A stretch of DNA of 64,000 bases from Cliona cf. orientalis (GCA_963930775.1 OZ005689.1:8320854-8384853), one strand, 5' to 3'. Counted from the first letter of the stretch, positions 35,414 through 48,794 are shown. Made by a program: numbers and translations. The notes: generated by a model not told the origin, from the letters alone.

Positions 35414-36620
35414 ATGGCTACTAAGTTAAGTATCTCAGACTTGGCGGATGTTCTGGCAGAACTTAAAGAAGTTGCAAAACCATACCATCTTGGAATTTAG
35501 CTGAAGATTGAATCATCAGAGCTCGATACGATAGAGAGGAACCATCCTAAAGATATCAGTCGACAGAAGACAGAGGTGATCAAGTACTTGCTATGCAACT
35601 CACCAGATCCATCATGGACCACACTAGCCAGTGCAGTGGAGAGAATGGGAGGACATGCTATGCTTGCCTAGACATTGAGAGAGAAAGGGAAAAATGAAGA
35701 AGATTCATCCATATCACTGGTTGTAGTGATAGCAAGGCTACCCTTTTCACATCAGAAAAGTACTTACATACGACATCAGGGAAGTAAGAGAGTGTCTACA
35801 TTAAATAAATGCATACAATGCAATGTCCTCCTCCTTGTTAAGATGGGTCAGGGCAAGTCAACACCGGGAAATAGAATGTTGGATGATGATGGATGGTTCA
35901 GTGTTAATGATCGGCGATGTCCACAGACATCTGAGGCTTCTGCAGTGATAAAGTCTGCGTCACAACGCAATGATTATAATTATATTCAAGGTTTATGACC
36001 ACAATGGGTTGTTTGAAGGTGCTAGCTCATGCAATTGATACACTTTCTTCTGATCTTCCAACTTGGTTGAATTTAGTCTAGTTTGTCTTGAAACATGGAC
36101 ACAGTTATGATGAAAATGACGTGAAATTATTAAAATTTATTATCACTAAATTGCAGATTAGCCAAATATCAGCTCTAGTTCTAACTCACTGTGAGAGTTT
36201 ATCAGAGGAGAGGGAAAGAGTGATTGAGCAATTCAAAAAGGATCATCCACCAGTTACTAAGCTAATGCAGAAAGGAATTCTTGCAGTAGGATTTCCAAAC
36301 AACTCATATGTAAGGCCACTGTAACTTGATTCCTTGTTTCCCGTCACCCGCCCGCATGCTTATTTTGTAGCCGCCTCAAAATTCATTATGCATTGCTATA
36401 GCAAGCCAGCTAGTCATGCTCCTTGTAAACCACAGGAAGTGGGCAAGGTTTAGTGGTTAGATAATGATATTCATACATAATGAATAATGAATAATGACCG
36501 CCCGCCCGCATGCTATCCAGGCATAGGAGAGGACGGGAAACAAGTATTTAAGTTACAGTGGCCTAATAAATGATACAGAACTGAGTGAAAAGGTCGAAGA
36601 TGATAAAGCCAATCTTAGAT
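35414..36620 (+). pseudogene. Death-domain / GTPase gene copy 2, multiply broken
   Basis: Starts with ATG at 35414 (MATKLSISDLADVLAELKEV) and has in-frame TAG codons near 35499 and 35669. A P-loop remnant (VKMGQGKSTPGNRML), QISALVLTHCESLSEE and GILAVGFPN follow, with further frame changes. A 250-bp MITE is inserted after the last block. Copy 1 aligns throughout, so both came from one duplication. Confidence 0.8.
36314..36563. mobile_element. Harbinger-like MITE (TAA target duplication)
   Basis: GGCCACTGTAACTT on the left is mirrored by AAGTTACAGTGGCC on the right. The flanks are TAA (36311-36313 and 36564-36566), the TWA target rule of PIF/Harbinger elements. An inner second inverse pairs CCTTGTTTCCCGT with ACGGGAAACAAG. 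It is inserted in the GTPase pseudogene copy 2. Confidence 0.8.
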
Positions 36621-37382
36621 AGCTGATTTATATATAAGGCATTAAGTAGTTTACAGTGTGGAATGTAGAGTAGTCAGAGGGCGAGTCCCATGCTCTCTGA
36701 AGATTACAAGGCAAGGTGCATTAGCAAGAGTACTTAAAGTTTAAACGTTTTAGATTCCATTTCACTTGCATTAGTAGAGTGTGAGTATGATTACCACATC
36801 TGTATGTACACTCTAGCTATCATACAAGATAGACCTGCTTAATTAGAGAGGTGCCATTACGAAGTGCTTTGTTATCCTGATACTAAAATTCTCTTCAGGG
36901 CCTATCCTATAATGATTGTGTACAAAGTTATTGACTAGCGAATTGGTAGAGTTGGATCTTGTATACAACTTGAAGTTTACATTATTTATTAACTTGCAAG
37001 TAGCTATGAATATGCCACTCCCGAAGGTATATAATTGAGTAGTGAATTGATAGAGTTGGATCTTGTATACAACTTAAAGCTTACATTTATTATTTAGTTG
37101 AGAATCCCAATTCCATAGTATCACCGTGAGTAAGATGAGTAAGCCATATACCACAGAAAATAAGCCACAACTTTAATAAAAGTAACAATGAACATGATTG
37201 TACTAACAAAAGTATAAACTGAATATGTCTTGAGTGAATATTTTTTGACACACAATTGTAAATAATATATGCCAAGCATGTGGTAGGATGAAAACCAAAT
37301 TAATAGCTACACAAATACAGCATACATGCACTCACTATCATTGTAGTCATGTCTAAACTTATGGTAGAAGACATACTGTTAA

Positions 37383-39713
37383 TCATGCATGGGTAGAAAC
37401 AGTTTTCCCTGAAAGTGCATCCTGAGAAGGAGTGTAGTGACTGTACTTCTCCCTAAACAATGGAATTATCGGAGGAAGAAACAGAACAAAGAGGCAGATG
37501 TAGACTGCGCTGTCCAGCAGGATACTTATGACAACAAAATAAGCAGTTATGCCGACGTTGACGATCCGGATTATCAAGTAAATTGGGATACTGATGGATG
37601 AGATGATGGAGAGGAGATAGACCAGGATAACAACATTGTTGGTTTCAAACTGTTTCAGGCTCACCTTGCGAGTGAGAAGTGCAAAGGTCAGAGAAGACAG
37701 CATGATGATGCCTTTGTAACTGACAGTGGTGAGTAGCCAGATTTCAGTCCACTTTGATTCACACTTGATCTCTGTCGCTACAATACCAACGTCATCCAAA
37801 AATGTGCGATCTTCTTTTGACTTCAATGGGTCATAAGAAGTCCAGACGACTCCAATAAGGATGTCGACAAAGAATAAGAGAAGAATGAATCCAGCAAGGG
37901 TTTTGTCCTTTAACATTGTTTTGTTTAACGTCATCACATCTTTTTTCTTGAAGATGTAATAGAGTCGCCAAGTCTTGAGGCACACAGTAGCCAGTATGAG
38001 TGTAAGTCCCATACTAGCTGTCCACAGTATGAAGTTACAGAGTCCAGTCTGTGTTGATGAGTGCAATTTTATTGTCTCGCTTAGAGCGTAAAACACAGCA
38101 CTTACGATCACCAAGTAGCACCCCACAAAGACAAACTGGTTAAGTCGATAGCTGGAGGTTTTAATGGTTGTGTAGTTACGGTATACCACGTTGATCACAT
38201 GAGCAGGAATGGCTAGGAGAAGAGCAGTAATTTTGATGATTATGAAAATTACAGCAATGACTGTGTTTAAACGCCTAAGGGTATGTGGAAAATCATCGTC
38301 AATAAAGTCTGGATTTGCACTTGGAAAAATTGTCAGTTCTCCAGATCTGTAGAAGCCAATCCTTTCGCTCACACCACTGTGACTGCTAATATTATTATAC
38401 TGATACAAATCCATTGTTTTGCTCAAAAATCCCGTTTCATTGTCAAACCTTATTCGTCCACTTATCCCTTGAAAATCCAAACCTAACAGATGTCTTTGAA
38501 TAGTCGCTGTAATCTCATCCTGCCTATTGCGGCTCTCGCTTGTGAAGGTGATGTTATTGGCATCCAATTCAGGAAGGGAGCTGTTCAATGCAAGAGCCAA
38601 TGCCCATACAGCATCGTAAACTGGATTGGTCCAGGTTGTTAAGTTATACATGGATCGGACAGAACACTCATATGCCTCGTCTTCAACTTTATACTCGGTA
38701 AGATACTGATTATATGATAGACCTGAGGATGTACTCACATTGTTTGTGTCAGGTTAAAACCTAAAGAAGTAATTAAGAAGCCCATTCACTGCAGTAGAGA
38801 AATCTCTAGGAGAACAGTAGTATCTAGTACCATCATAGTTGAACTCAGCTTCACGATAAAAATCTGAATCATAGAGGAGCTCGGACACCCACTGATAGTT
38901 AGGATAGATCATGTCTTGGTGGTAAGCCAGACACAGAACCATTCGAGTGAGTCTAGCTGTGCTCTCAATAAAAATGATTCGAAGGAAAGATTGCCTAACT
39001 GCTTCAAGTGGAAGAAAAGTATCATAAATTGGAGTTGCAAACGTTATCTCAAATCCAGGAAGGGTACTTAGATTTTTCCTGAGTTCAAAGAATACTTCAC
39101 GGCTATACTGACGCTCTCTGTACAACATGGCAACACGTTTCCAATTATTTTTCTTGATAAGTTCAAAGTATGCATCGGCAGAAGTTGAAATAGATCCTAT
39201 AATTCCAAATGAATTTGTATAATCAGCAAAAACGGCAAATCTTCCCCAGTTAATACTTACGAGGGGTAGTCTCTCAGTTGATGTAAGCTGAACAATGCTG
39301 AATGCAGAACTGCATGTCACAAGTGGGGCCTACAATTCCTACAAGAGGTCTCTCTCTTTCAGCAATGTCTTTAGCATAGCTGTACACGTCTCTCTGTGCT
39401 TCACAGCCTGTATCACTCATGATGAAATCCAGGGTGTAGTTTTTCAAAATATCACTTCGATTGTTAATATGTTTGACAGCCAGGTTGGCAATTGGTGTCA
39501 TTTGATGTCCTGTAAAATCATAGTAGAAAGCAAATGAAGGTCTGTTAAGTGGATCTGCATAGGGAACCATCAACAAAAATTTGATTGCTTTGGCACTAGT
39601 GTTATTCTGCTGCACATGGGCACAGTACTGACTCTGATCATGAGCTGCACTCAACTACTGAAGATAAGCTGTGCTACAAGTAGAAAATTTACTGTTATAG
39701 CACTATGCTCCAT
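37383..39713 (-). pseudogene. Class C GPCR copy 1 (GABA-B-type layout), broken
   Basis: A single-exon gene. The N-terminal ligand-binding (Venus-flytrap) region has YADPLNRPSFAFYYDF, FIMSDTGCEAQRDVYSY and SINWGRFAVFADY; the C-terminal part has seven TM segments from about 38250 (VIAVIFIIIKITALLLAIPA ... ILLDSAVYICLFVLFLPPI). No Cys-rich linker lies between the domains, so the layout is like GABA-B receptors. Compared with copy 2 there is a TGA soon after the signal peptide, a 4-bp insertion near 39315 and a CAA-to-TAA change near 38757. TM7 and the tail (FREKYSHYTPSQDALSGKT) are kept here. Not functional as read. Confidence 0.85.
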
Positions 39714-39829
39714 TGTTGATTGCTTCATAATAATTTTTTTGGGCAAGACTGAGTGATCATATCATGAGTACCATGCACACTGCTGAACTGTTTCACAAAA
39801 AACTATGCACCTATTTAAGTACTCAGTGT

Positions 39830-42199
39830 GTATACTACATCCTCTAAGGCTCGCCCCCACATAATGCCTATAGTGATTGTGTATGTATATGCAACCCTCA
39901 AAAACATATTTTCAATGATGATAGTACATTGTGCATGTGTGGTCATGCAATATATACAAACATTAGATGCATTCTTGAGTCAATTGATGCTCACAGCTAC
40001 ATTCATGCAGTATCCGACTCCCACAACATGGTACGTGAGCTGCATGGGTACAAAAAGCAATGAATGCACTGGAGTGCAGAACCCTCACCGCTACATGCAT
40101 GTATGACTCATGCTCATGTATACTATAGCATGGCTCACTGTGTACATGCTTGTCCAATATCGAAAGTATTAAACTACATATCCTGCACCTAAACAGGGTT
40201 CTGGTACTCTAGAGTCAGTATCTAGTGCATAATCTAATGCACTTGAGAGCATGCCCAACTGCCTGCTCACACTGCCACTGCACTGACATCTAACCAGCAA
40301 AGCACAGAATGGCAATTAATCATTTGGCTTATGCATTTTCGTGGCATGTAGGCAGAAGAGGTTGCATGTTATAGCTAATCTTAGTCATCATGGGGTACAG
40401 TGACAGTGTAAGCAGGCAGTTGCTCCCAAGTGCATAATTCAGTTGAGTTATATCACGGAGGCTTTCAGTTTTATAATATAGTGACATAGCTAGCCAGTGA
40501 AACTGTATTCCAATATTGTTTATGATTTGCCATAGCCTGTTTGCCAATCCGTTATAATAGAATCGTCATAGAATCTGGGCATATTCGGTATCAACATTAA
40601 TTAAATAAAATTCATAAGCAGTAGCATAATGTCATCGTAAATAAATTTCAGGACCTGATAATGAGCGTGGATCGTATAATATACCCCCCATGCTCACAGT
40701 CTCATGTGATGCTTTACCATTGCAAGGTAGTGCCTGGGAGCAAAGCAGTGCATGGGGATGAAGGGTTTAGCAGTACATAATTCTTGGTGCCCATGTGTGT
40801 TTCTTATGAAACTCTTTGGGACATTCACAATAATTATTAATTTTGTATTTTTCCGGCATTAAAGTATCTTGGGACTTTTTTAAAAATAAAGCTTTTGGTT
40901 ATTATTATCACTGGTTTTGGTACCAACAAGGATAAGGGATTCGTGGGTACTTCGTATACATAGCACACTACAGGAAATTCACTTTGACACAGGATCTTCA
41001 ATAAATGAAGGGTAGCACGCGGATAAAGCACTCCACGATAATATTATAGCATACTTCTGACAAGAAATTCCACATCGGCACAGTATTACAATAGTCAACA
41101 TACAAAGGGCAGGGGTAAGGGACTCCTGGGAAATGCATCCTGTTCAAGCTTTGAATTACATATACTGTCATTATGAAAGAGTACTTCTTCAGTATTAATA
41201 CAATTTAATTTTAGAATTCATAAGAAACCTAGCACATTTGTACACACATCCCAGGAAGTTTAAACTGGTATAGTATCACACCAGACTATTAGCCTGATCG
41301 GGGAGCCTGGGGACGAGGCTACAGTTGAGCTACAAGTGCAGTTGAGCTACCAAGCGCATGTTAGCAAATATGTGACCTTACAGGTTTCACCAGTCTTGTA
41401 CATAACTCATTTTTATTAAATGTGACCCACTGTGAGAAAAGGGACCATTTGGGACTTTGTGTTTGTCATATGTAGCCTGTACTAGTATGAATAGAGTATA
41501 ATGTATATTCTGTAGGTGTATCCGCTGTATGTTGATGTCAATATGCTGATACAAGTATACTCACTAGTACATTTGTAGAAAGCAAGTTGGATATTGTCAT
41601 AATAAAAAATTGATCTTGTTTCATACTAACATGAATGGTCCCTTTTCTCATAGCAGGAGTCACAAAATACTGGGCCGGTATTTCCTTATTACTAATTTTT
41701 AAAGTGTACCAATGTGAATTATTGAAAGAGAAACAATAAAATTAATGGTCAGATGAAGATACACTTGGCAAGGGTGACTAGCAATCAATTGCAAGCGATT
41801 ACCTTTTCATAAGTAATGCTTTTCCTCTATCTAAATAGTTTGCTGAAAGTGATGCATGTTGCTTTTTATGGGATCTGATTTGACAGTGAAATGCTTTTTC
41901 TCTATCCAAACAGATTGCTGAAAGGTATCTGATTTGGCAGTGTGTGGAGAGTACTGATTCTGCATGCTCGAATCCCGAGTCTACTGATGCTGTCTGGTAT
42001 ACTGTAACAGTTGGTGAATGTCCAGCTGATATTGACGATGACAGGCTAAAAGTAATGTGCATTAAAAAAAACTCAACTTATGTCTATTAATCTGTGTGTA
42101 TACAAGCTGAATGCAATGTTGTACATGATGCAAAATTAAACATTGCGGCTATTGCAATTGGGGCTACACGAGTGAAGTTGACCTGTAGTGGTGTCGCCA
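39830..42199. other. Repeat-rich stretch without a supported gene
   Basis: Contains a decayed form of the GGGCAAGGAATT minisatellite (40900-41150) and a segment (41380-41560) related to 61290-61735 (GGGACTTTGTGTT, GTAGGTGTATCCGCT). It also holds one possible isolated exon (about 41911-42050, after TCCAAACAG; Cys-containing), which could not be linked to a gene. Confidence 0.45.
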
Positions 42200-42590
42200 G
42201 GGGGTGCATGTGGGTTCATTTGCACCCAGAACGAATTGAAGGATGCACGGGTATAATAAGGTATTCCTGGATCCGGGTACACTACGGGCAAGGAATTTCC
42301 CATTGGCACAGACGAGGGTAAGGTATTCACAGTGGATCCGCGCACACTACGGGCAAGGAATTCCTAACTGAAGGGATGCACGGGTAAGGTATTCCCCGGA
42401 TGTGGGTACAGCACACTACGGGCAAGGAATTTCACATAGGCACAGTATCGTCAACTTGCAAAGGGGTGCACGAGTAAGGTATTCCTGACCACAGCACAGT
42501 ATGTACACTACGGGCAAGGAGTTTGCGTCAATAGTGTATAAACTTAGGGGTGCACGGGTAAGGCATTCCCAGACGAGGATGACGCTAAAA
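42200..42590. repeat. Minisatellite, ~75-110-bp units
   Basis: Five units hold GCACGGGTAAGGTATTCC and CACTACGGGCAAGGAATTT in turn, with variable spacers. A diverged trace of the same motif occurs at 40900-41150. Confidence 0.8.
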
Positions 42591-42699
42591 ACCACTGTCC
42601 AGCAATCATATCACGTTCAGAGACACAAATTTTCGAGTCTGAGATATTTTGTTATGGCAGGAAAGTATCTTTTTTCGAGCCTTGAGCCATACTAACTTG

Positions 42700-43021
42700 T
42701 CATTGAGTTGACTGGCATTAAGCTTGGTCATGGCTTATATGCTTCTGCGGTGGAGGTGAATTACATGGGACTAAAGTGTGCTGGAAAGAAGATCCACGAA
42801 GTACTTCTCGAGCAGGGAGAAACCAACTACATTGTTCGTCACTTTGGGGAAGAATGTCGCATCCTTACCTCACCATTGTCCAATCCAAACTTTCCCCCTT
42901 CCTTTATCTACGGTTCTTGGGAGTTTACTTTAATTTATGAAAATAAAAGAGTGCCAATGCTAGTGATGGAGTTCTTACCTATGAACTTGACATCCTGTAT
43001 CCAGAAGCATGGGATACCTTA
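42700..43021 (+). pseudogene. Protein kinase N-lobe fragment
   Basis: Reads LGHGLYASAVEVNYMG (glycine-rich loop, imperfect), CAGKKIHEVLLEQGE (with the VAIK-type lysine), FGEECRIL (helix C glutamate) and PMLVMEFLPMNLTSCI (hinge), then a stop after HGIP. No catalytic loop follows. It looks like the missing N-terminal half of the same kinase family as the fragment at 22810-23545, but in a different place, so both are remnants. Confidence 0.75.
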
Positions 43022-46000
43022 AGATTCTTGACATCAGTGCAAGGTAAAAATATAATTGAGGCGACAAAAAACACCCTGGTAGTGTCAAATAGGCGTTTAT
43101 TATTATGCTTACTCTTTTTTGCCTATTAAACAATAATTTAAAAGCTAAATCTACATAATGCTGAATAATGGCTTGTCATCCATGACTTTATAGCTAGATA
43201 GACCTAAAACACTGTACAGTAGCTAGCTGCACGCGCTAGATCACATTGACAACACCATGGTAATGTGCGTGCATAAACCATATATTATAATAATATGATC
43301 ATACTATGCAATAAACTAGTTATTATACATGGGCTTGCTTCGTGCCACATGGCAGATATTGGCACAGTATAATATAAAAGCCTGCATGATCTGCTATGTG
43401 ACACTCGAGTCCTATTGCATACCATACAAGTGGGAGGTAGACAGCCTGGGGACAAACCAATCTGCTTTTTCATGGATTATGTTTGCCAATAATATAAAAA
43501 TTTGGGTATGTCTGAATTAATGAAATAATTAAGAAGTTTCGCATTTTATTATAAGCTATGTTATTATTCACGATGAAACAGTCCTACTTCTCCGTACACA
43601 GGATTGTTTTCCATTTTCACTCTTTGTCGAGAAAGTTTAACCATTTCATAAGCACTGCATTTGTACATCTCTAACTCAACCTCCGTTTCAGGGGACGAAC
43701 CTTCCACACCTGACAGGATCAAGGGTTATTAATAGTGATGTAGCTACGTACAGCAAAGGAAACAACATACGTTTGCCGCATCGCCTGCAAATTATTGTCA
43801 GAATAATGCACACCACGAGAATTAGTATGTCTGCTACAAGAGCTACAATTTGAATACCAAATCTTAATCATAGCTACTAAATACTCTTTATGCTATAATA
43901 AACCTGTAGCTGAACTTGTAATACACGTAACACCACAAACTGACGAGTCTGAAATTATAACATGGCTACCTTAGCCATTATTAATTTCACAATAATACTG
44001 ACATACATTTTCGGTGATTCGTTAGGAGCTGTTGTGTTCCATTATCTCCTACCACTCCGACCTGGTACTGCTCCAGGTTGACTCCCTCAATACATCCATA
44101 TGCAGTGTCACCAGATCTGGTGAACTTGTAACTTGATTCAGTGTTCATCAGTCCACTAGAGTTGAGCTGAGAGATTCGCTGATGTACCACTGCCAGGCAA
44201 TTCTCTACAGTAATATCATTGAAGGTGCAAGCGATACAAACAGGTGATTCAGAACTACTGGAATGAACTTCATACTCTATAGGAGGCAGTGGAGGTTGCT
44301 GTGCTCTCTCTGCACAAATTGGAAGCATTCACAGTGTTATACATAATCATTGTAGTTGCAAACCTTGATCATTGCTGGCAGCCAATATCACAGTCCTTGG
44401 TGATGTTACCACTCTTGGGAATGGCATGCAATTCTCCAAAGCAAATACTGAAATTCCATACTCAGTTCCAGTAAGACCAGTCACATTTATGCTGATATTA
44501 TTGTTCTGCTCATTTTCCTTGTTAATGGCATGGTAGTGTATGTCAGATTCATTGGTGAGGGAGTAAACTATCAAAAACACTCCAGTTACAGTCGACCCAT
44601 CAATAAAGTTACCCATGATGCTGATCTGACCAGGATGAGATGAAATGGAAATGATATTTTGAATATGATGAGTGCCTATAATGTATTGTACGATATGTTT
44701 CGTAAATTTTAGCCCATGATAGTGATTTAGAAAGTCTAATTTCCACTATAGCCTAGTCCTGATGCTAGATTGCTCCCCTGCTTCCCCCCCCCCCCCATTA
44801 TTCTGAAATTATTAAGAGGAAGCAGTCTGGCATTGAGACTAGTCATAGCCATGTAACTTACTTAGCTCAGTCACCTGCATATCAACTACACAATTGTAAG
44901 GTAGAATCAAGGCAGTCCATAAACGCCTGGGTGGCAATGGTTCTTCAGTTTGCATAGTTACCATCTCTCCATCTCTCTGCACACTGATGTTAACTCGCAA
45001 GTTGCTTCCAATACCATCCAGGGACTCCAACTCTATGGTATAGTAGTGAGGAACTGGCTGGACACTCTAAGCAAAACGGTAAAACTCTCACTGGATAAAT
45101 ATTATCATCAAGTACACAGTACAACATTATGACATGACATACCGTGATAATTGTTGGAGGTCTTCTGCTCAATTTAAACAAGGTCATCCCACTTAAAGAC
45201 ATGAATTTCTCTACATACGATCATAAAATTTATCAGCATGCATAATACACGACATTGTAAGTCTATTCTAACCTTTTATTTCTCTTGTTGGTCCATTAAA
45301 TTAAATATATCCAGACACATTATTTCTGGGTGTGATAACGGCGGAGTATATTTCCATAAGTTCAAGAGGGCTAAGAGAGTTGCTGGTAATGCTTTCAGTC
45401 ACATTCTCATCACTCAAGAGAACACTTTGTCTGCAGCCCGAGATAATTTTAAATATCTGTACACGATAGATGATGTCAGGATCTCTATCAGTTATGTCAA
45501 GCGTAGGCAGAGGGTCCCAAAAGGTAGTTAGGACACCAAAAGAATAGTTTCTTTCAAATCCAAGATTATTGACATTTCCGGGTATATCTAAGATAGACAA
45601 AAGATCGTTGAATATGATTCTAACAATCTCATCTGCTTGATATACCTTGAATTAGTAGAGTGACTGGTGGTGTAAACAGCAGAGGAGAACCGTCAAAGAA
45701 TACTGCCCCACACTCTATGGTAGTATTATTGAAGTCAGGGAGAGTTGCAATGGAGAGAAAATATACAAAACATCCATCACCAACAGGAACTCTCAATTAA
45801 CTCGGAGATATTATCAGAAGAACTGACAGATGTTCCATTCACTCTCCAAGCAATATAGTCACTGCTCCTGTGTTGACAGATGAAAACTGCTTCTCCTTGC
45901 TCAACTATCTTATTGAGTGAAGATGGAGTCATCACAAACCCTGTGTTAAGTTTTAATATTATATAGCACATATCTATTTTGGTGGGGAGTCAGTGAGCCC

Positions 46001-46137
46001 TCATTGTTTTTAAATAGCAGCATATCCAGCATAATATTGTAGATACAATGCTAAAGATCAATATTAATTCATAGAGCAAACATTCCGGATCATAATAATG
46101 AATGCACAGGAGTGCAGAACCCTCACCGCTTGATAAC

Positions 46138-46375
46138 ATGCCGCCCTTTGGCCTCAGATCAGCACCCCTAAAATCTTTACAGCCATCGCAAATGCCCTAG
46201 AATGGGTTATTGAGCAGCGGGGGATTGCTTGGGTTTACCACTACCTCGACGATTTCATCACCTTGGGTGAACCGGGGTAGGATACTTGCAGGCATAACCT
46301 CGAGATGATCCTCAGCACATGTGTGGAGTTGAGGGTTACAGCGGCCTTGAAAAAATGTGTGGGCCTGAGTGTCTG
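46138..46375 (+). pseudogene. Reverse-transcriptase relic (Ty3/DIRS-like)
   Basis: One frame reads IFTAIANALEWVIEQRGI, then YHYLDDFITLG (the YxDD-type catalytic block), a stop, and ALKKCVGL. Just upstream another frame gives PPFGLRSAP, the usual preceding motif. A short dead fragment lying in an intron of gene D. Confidence 0.65.
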
Positions 46376-46734
46376 CCTAGCATGGTTCACCGTATAGCAT
46401 GGTTCACTGTACATGTGTATGTCTGTTCAATATCGGAGTATTGAACTACATACCCTGCACCAGTGCACCTGAACATAGGTATGGTATATACTAGCTGTTT
46501 AAGTCTCTTCAGAGTCAGTGCATGATCTAAGAGTAGGGGGAAGGCGCCTGCCTATGTCACTAATCTATATAAACTGAATTTAGAAGCTTCTGTAGCACAT
46601 ACCTAAACTGAATTATGCACTTGAGAGCAATCACGTAGCTGAAGTAGGTGCCATGTGAACACATGCAGACTGACAACAGCTGCACACTACTACACCACTG
46701 GGCAGGACTAATTTGACCATAATTCCTTTATCCT

Positions 46735-47220
46735 TTGTATACCTCGAATACTTTCTCCCAGTTGACCCTTACAATTTAACACGGGAGGGTTCGGATTGAT
46801 AGATGGACACAAATCCCCAAACTATTGCGATAACCCTCTACCTATGCTTTGCAGCGAGGGTTAATAATTGAGTTTAGCAGCTCACATGGATTAATTTATT
46901 ACCAGAAGTATTTTTTTATTACAGCTGAATGGATTGGCTTATTGAATGTAACATCCAATAATAAATATAATTAGTTAGCTTTATTTAATCTATCACCTTT
47001 CAAAATGGCTGTTATGCCTCGAATGCGTATATTCTCTCAGACCACGCTTACCATTTTAGCACAGGAGGGTTGAGACAGACAAACGGATGGACGGACAAAA
47101 ATTGCCAAATACCGTAAAAGTTCTATTTACAGTGCTGCTCTAATGTAAGCACCACTTATCAATGGATAATATTAATATTTTCTCTCCGCCTACGCTTTGC
47201 GGTGAGGTTTAATAAAAAAA
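46735..47220. repeat. Pair of diverged direct repeats in a gene D intron
   Basis: Two segments share ACACGGGAGGGTT/GCACAGGAGGGTT and TGCTTTGCAGCGAGGGTTAA/CGCTTTGCGGTGAGGTTTAA in the same order, about 270 bp apart. Confidence 0.6.
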
Positions 47221-47708
47221 ATTGGTATTACGTTTTGTGGGTGGAAGTTTGCTGAATCATCCATATAAATTAGCACCCCATAATGATAATATTTATTATA
47301 ATTATACTTACCTGGTTCCATTGTGGCCACGGTGGGTGGAGGTGGTTGTGTTGTTGCTTCACGAGTCACTATTAAGAACGTTAATAAACAGCACAGTCAT
47401 CCAGAAGAAGCACCTTACTAGCTAGCATGCAGGGTTTCATCCAGTGGGACTCATATTAATTCAAGGAGCGAATATTAACAAAAATTTAATGTTCTGAACA
47501 ATATTAGATTTCATGGATGGAAGTTCGTAAGTCATCCATAAATTTTAGTACCCCACAGTCAATAATTACATACCTTACCTGGTACCACTGTAACGGTTAC
47601 AGCAGTGGGTGGTGGTGGTTGTGTTGTTGCTTCACAAGTCACTATCAAGATAAAACAGCACAGTCATGAAGCACCCTACTAGTTAGCAAGCACAGAGTTT
47701 CACCCGGT

Positions 47709-47755
47709 TTGGGGGGGGGGGGGGGGGGGGGGGGGGAGGGGGGGGGTTGGACAGG
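47709..47755. repeat. Long poly-G tract
   Basis: About 45 bases almost all G on the plus strand, broken by a single A and TT. It is in an intron of gene D. It could form stacked G-quadruplexes; length is likely unstable and may be affected by sequencing. Confidence 0.9.
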
Positions 47756-48794
47756 GGAGGAGCTCTCCCTCTAAACCTTAGATTTTAATCAAAATAAACA
47801 CCACAATTAGTCCAACTCCAACCACTAGCTTTCAAAAGTAAACTGGAGAAATTCTCTTAAATATGTCCCAAGAAATATGCAATTGGTGTATATACTAAAA
47901 TGCCAATTCGTATATATATCGCAATTCCACCTCAAATTCTTTACTGCTAGATTTAGATGAAAGCCTGGTTATAGCATGCATACCTATAATTATCAAATCT
48001 GCTGGAGGGGTTACTTCACTGGGAGATCCATCAAATAAGGTAGCCACACAGACTACTCCTATTCCATTGTACTCTGGGATAGCTGGGATAGTCAGTGTGT
48101 CAACACGTGTGCCATTGCTGTCTAGAATGAAGCCATCCACAATATCACGGTTTCGTCTTGAAGATGATCCATTCATCAGCCAGCTAATTACTGCATTCAT
48201 ACGTTGATGACGACACCTGAACACAGCATCCATCTCCACACCACTCTCAAGCTCAATGGTCACAGACGAAGGAATTTCAACGAAATTTCCAGTCACACCT
48301 GTAGCGATTAATAATTATTATCAGTCTCAAAGTTTGAAATTATGGTTAACCTGTTATGCAAGAATGGGGCAGCAGTTGAAATGAGACAATGGTTGCCACA
48401 AATAAAATGTAGCTAATACTATTACTCATAATATTAATATTTTGTATACTTCTGAATCACTGACTAATAACAGTTATCATCAGTGTCTTACAGATCAAGC
48501 CGAAATCGAATAGTGAAAATTAATATGCGCTATAACTAATAATTATTGATATTATTATGAGCCAGCAGAAGTTGGTAGTTGCAGCTCAATGATGAGTCGC
48601 TGTTACAGTAATACTGGTAATACTGGTAATTTAGCACTGTTGATCCTATGGGAATTCTTGATTAGAGATATACTCCATAGATTACATACTGAGTCTTGCA
48701 TATTCTGTTGATGTAAACACTTGAAACTATTATGGTTGTGGTTATAGTTTATGATACTAAACATGGTTATAATAATATTATATGGTACCGGGGT

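Larger units (their letters stand above)
43564..48429 (-). pseudogene. Receptor gene D: signal, Ig, hinge x2, Ig, FN3s, TM, NPVY tail
   Basis: Exons on the minus strand: 48351-48429 (signal), 47984-48298 (Ig), 47579-47641 and 47312-47368 (proline-rich hinges, EATTQPPPP), 45655-45940 (Ig), 45273-45587 (FN3), 45143-45210 and 44862-45057 (split FN3), 44364-44675 (FN3), 44007-44309, 43771-43842 (TM, LILVVCIILTIICRR) and 43564-43709 (tail with MENNPVYGEV). Boundaries are phase 1, apart from the phase-0 junction inside the split FN3. Two lesions: the second Ig exon is 286 nt and changes frame after SELIE, and the first FN3 exon has a TAA before FNGPTREIKG. Everything else reads through. It may be a pseudogene, or one of the lesions may be an assembly error. 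Confidence 0.75.
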
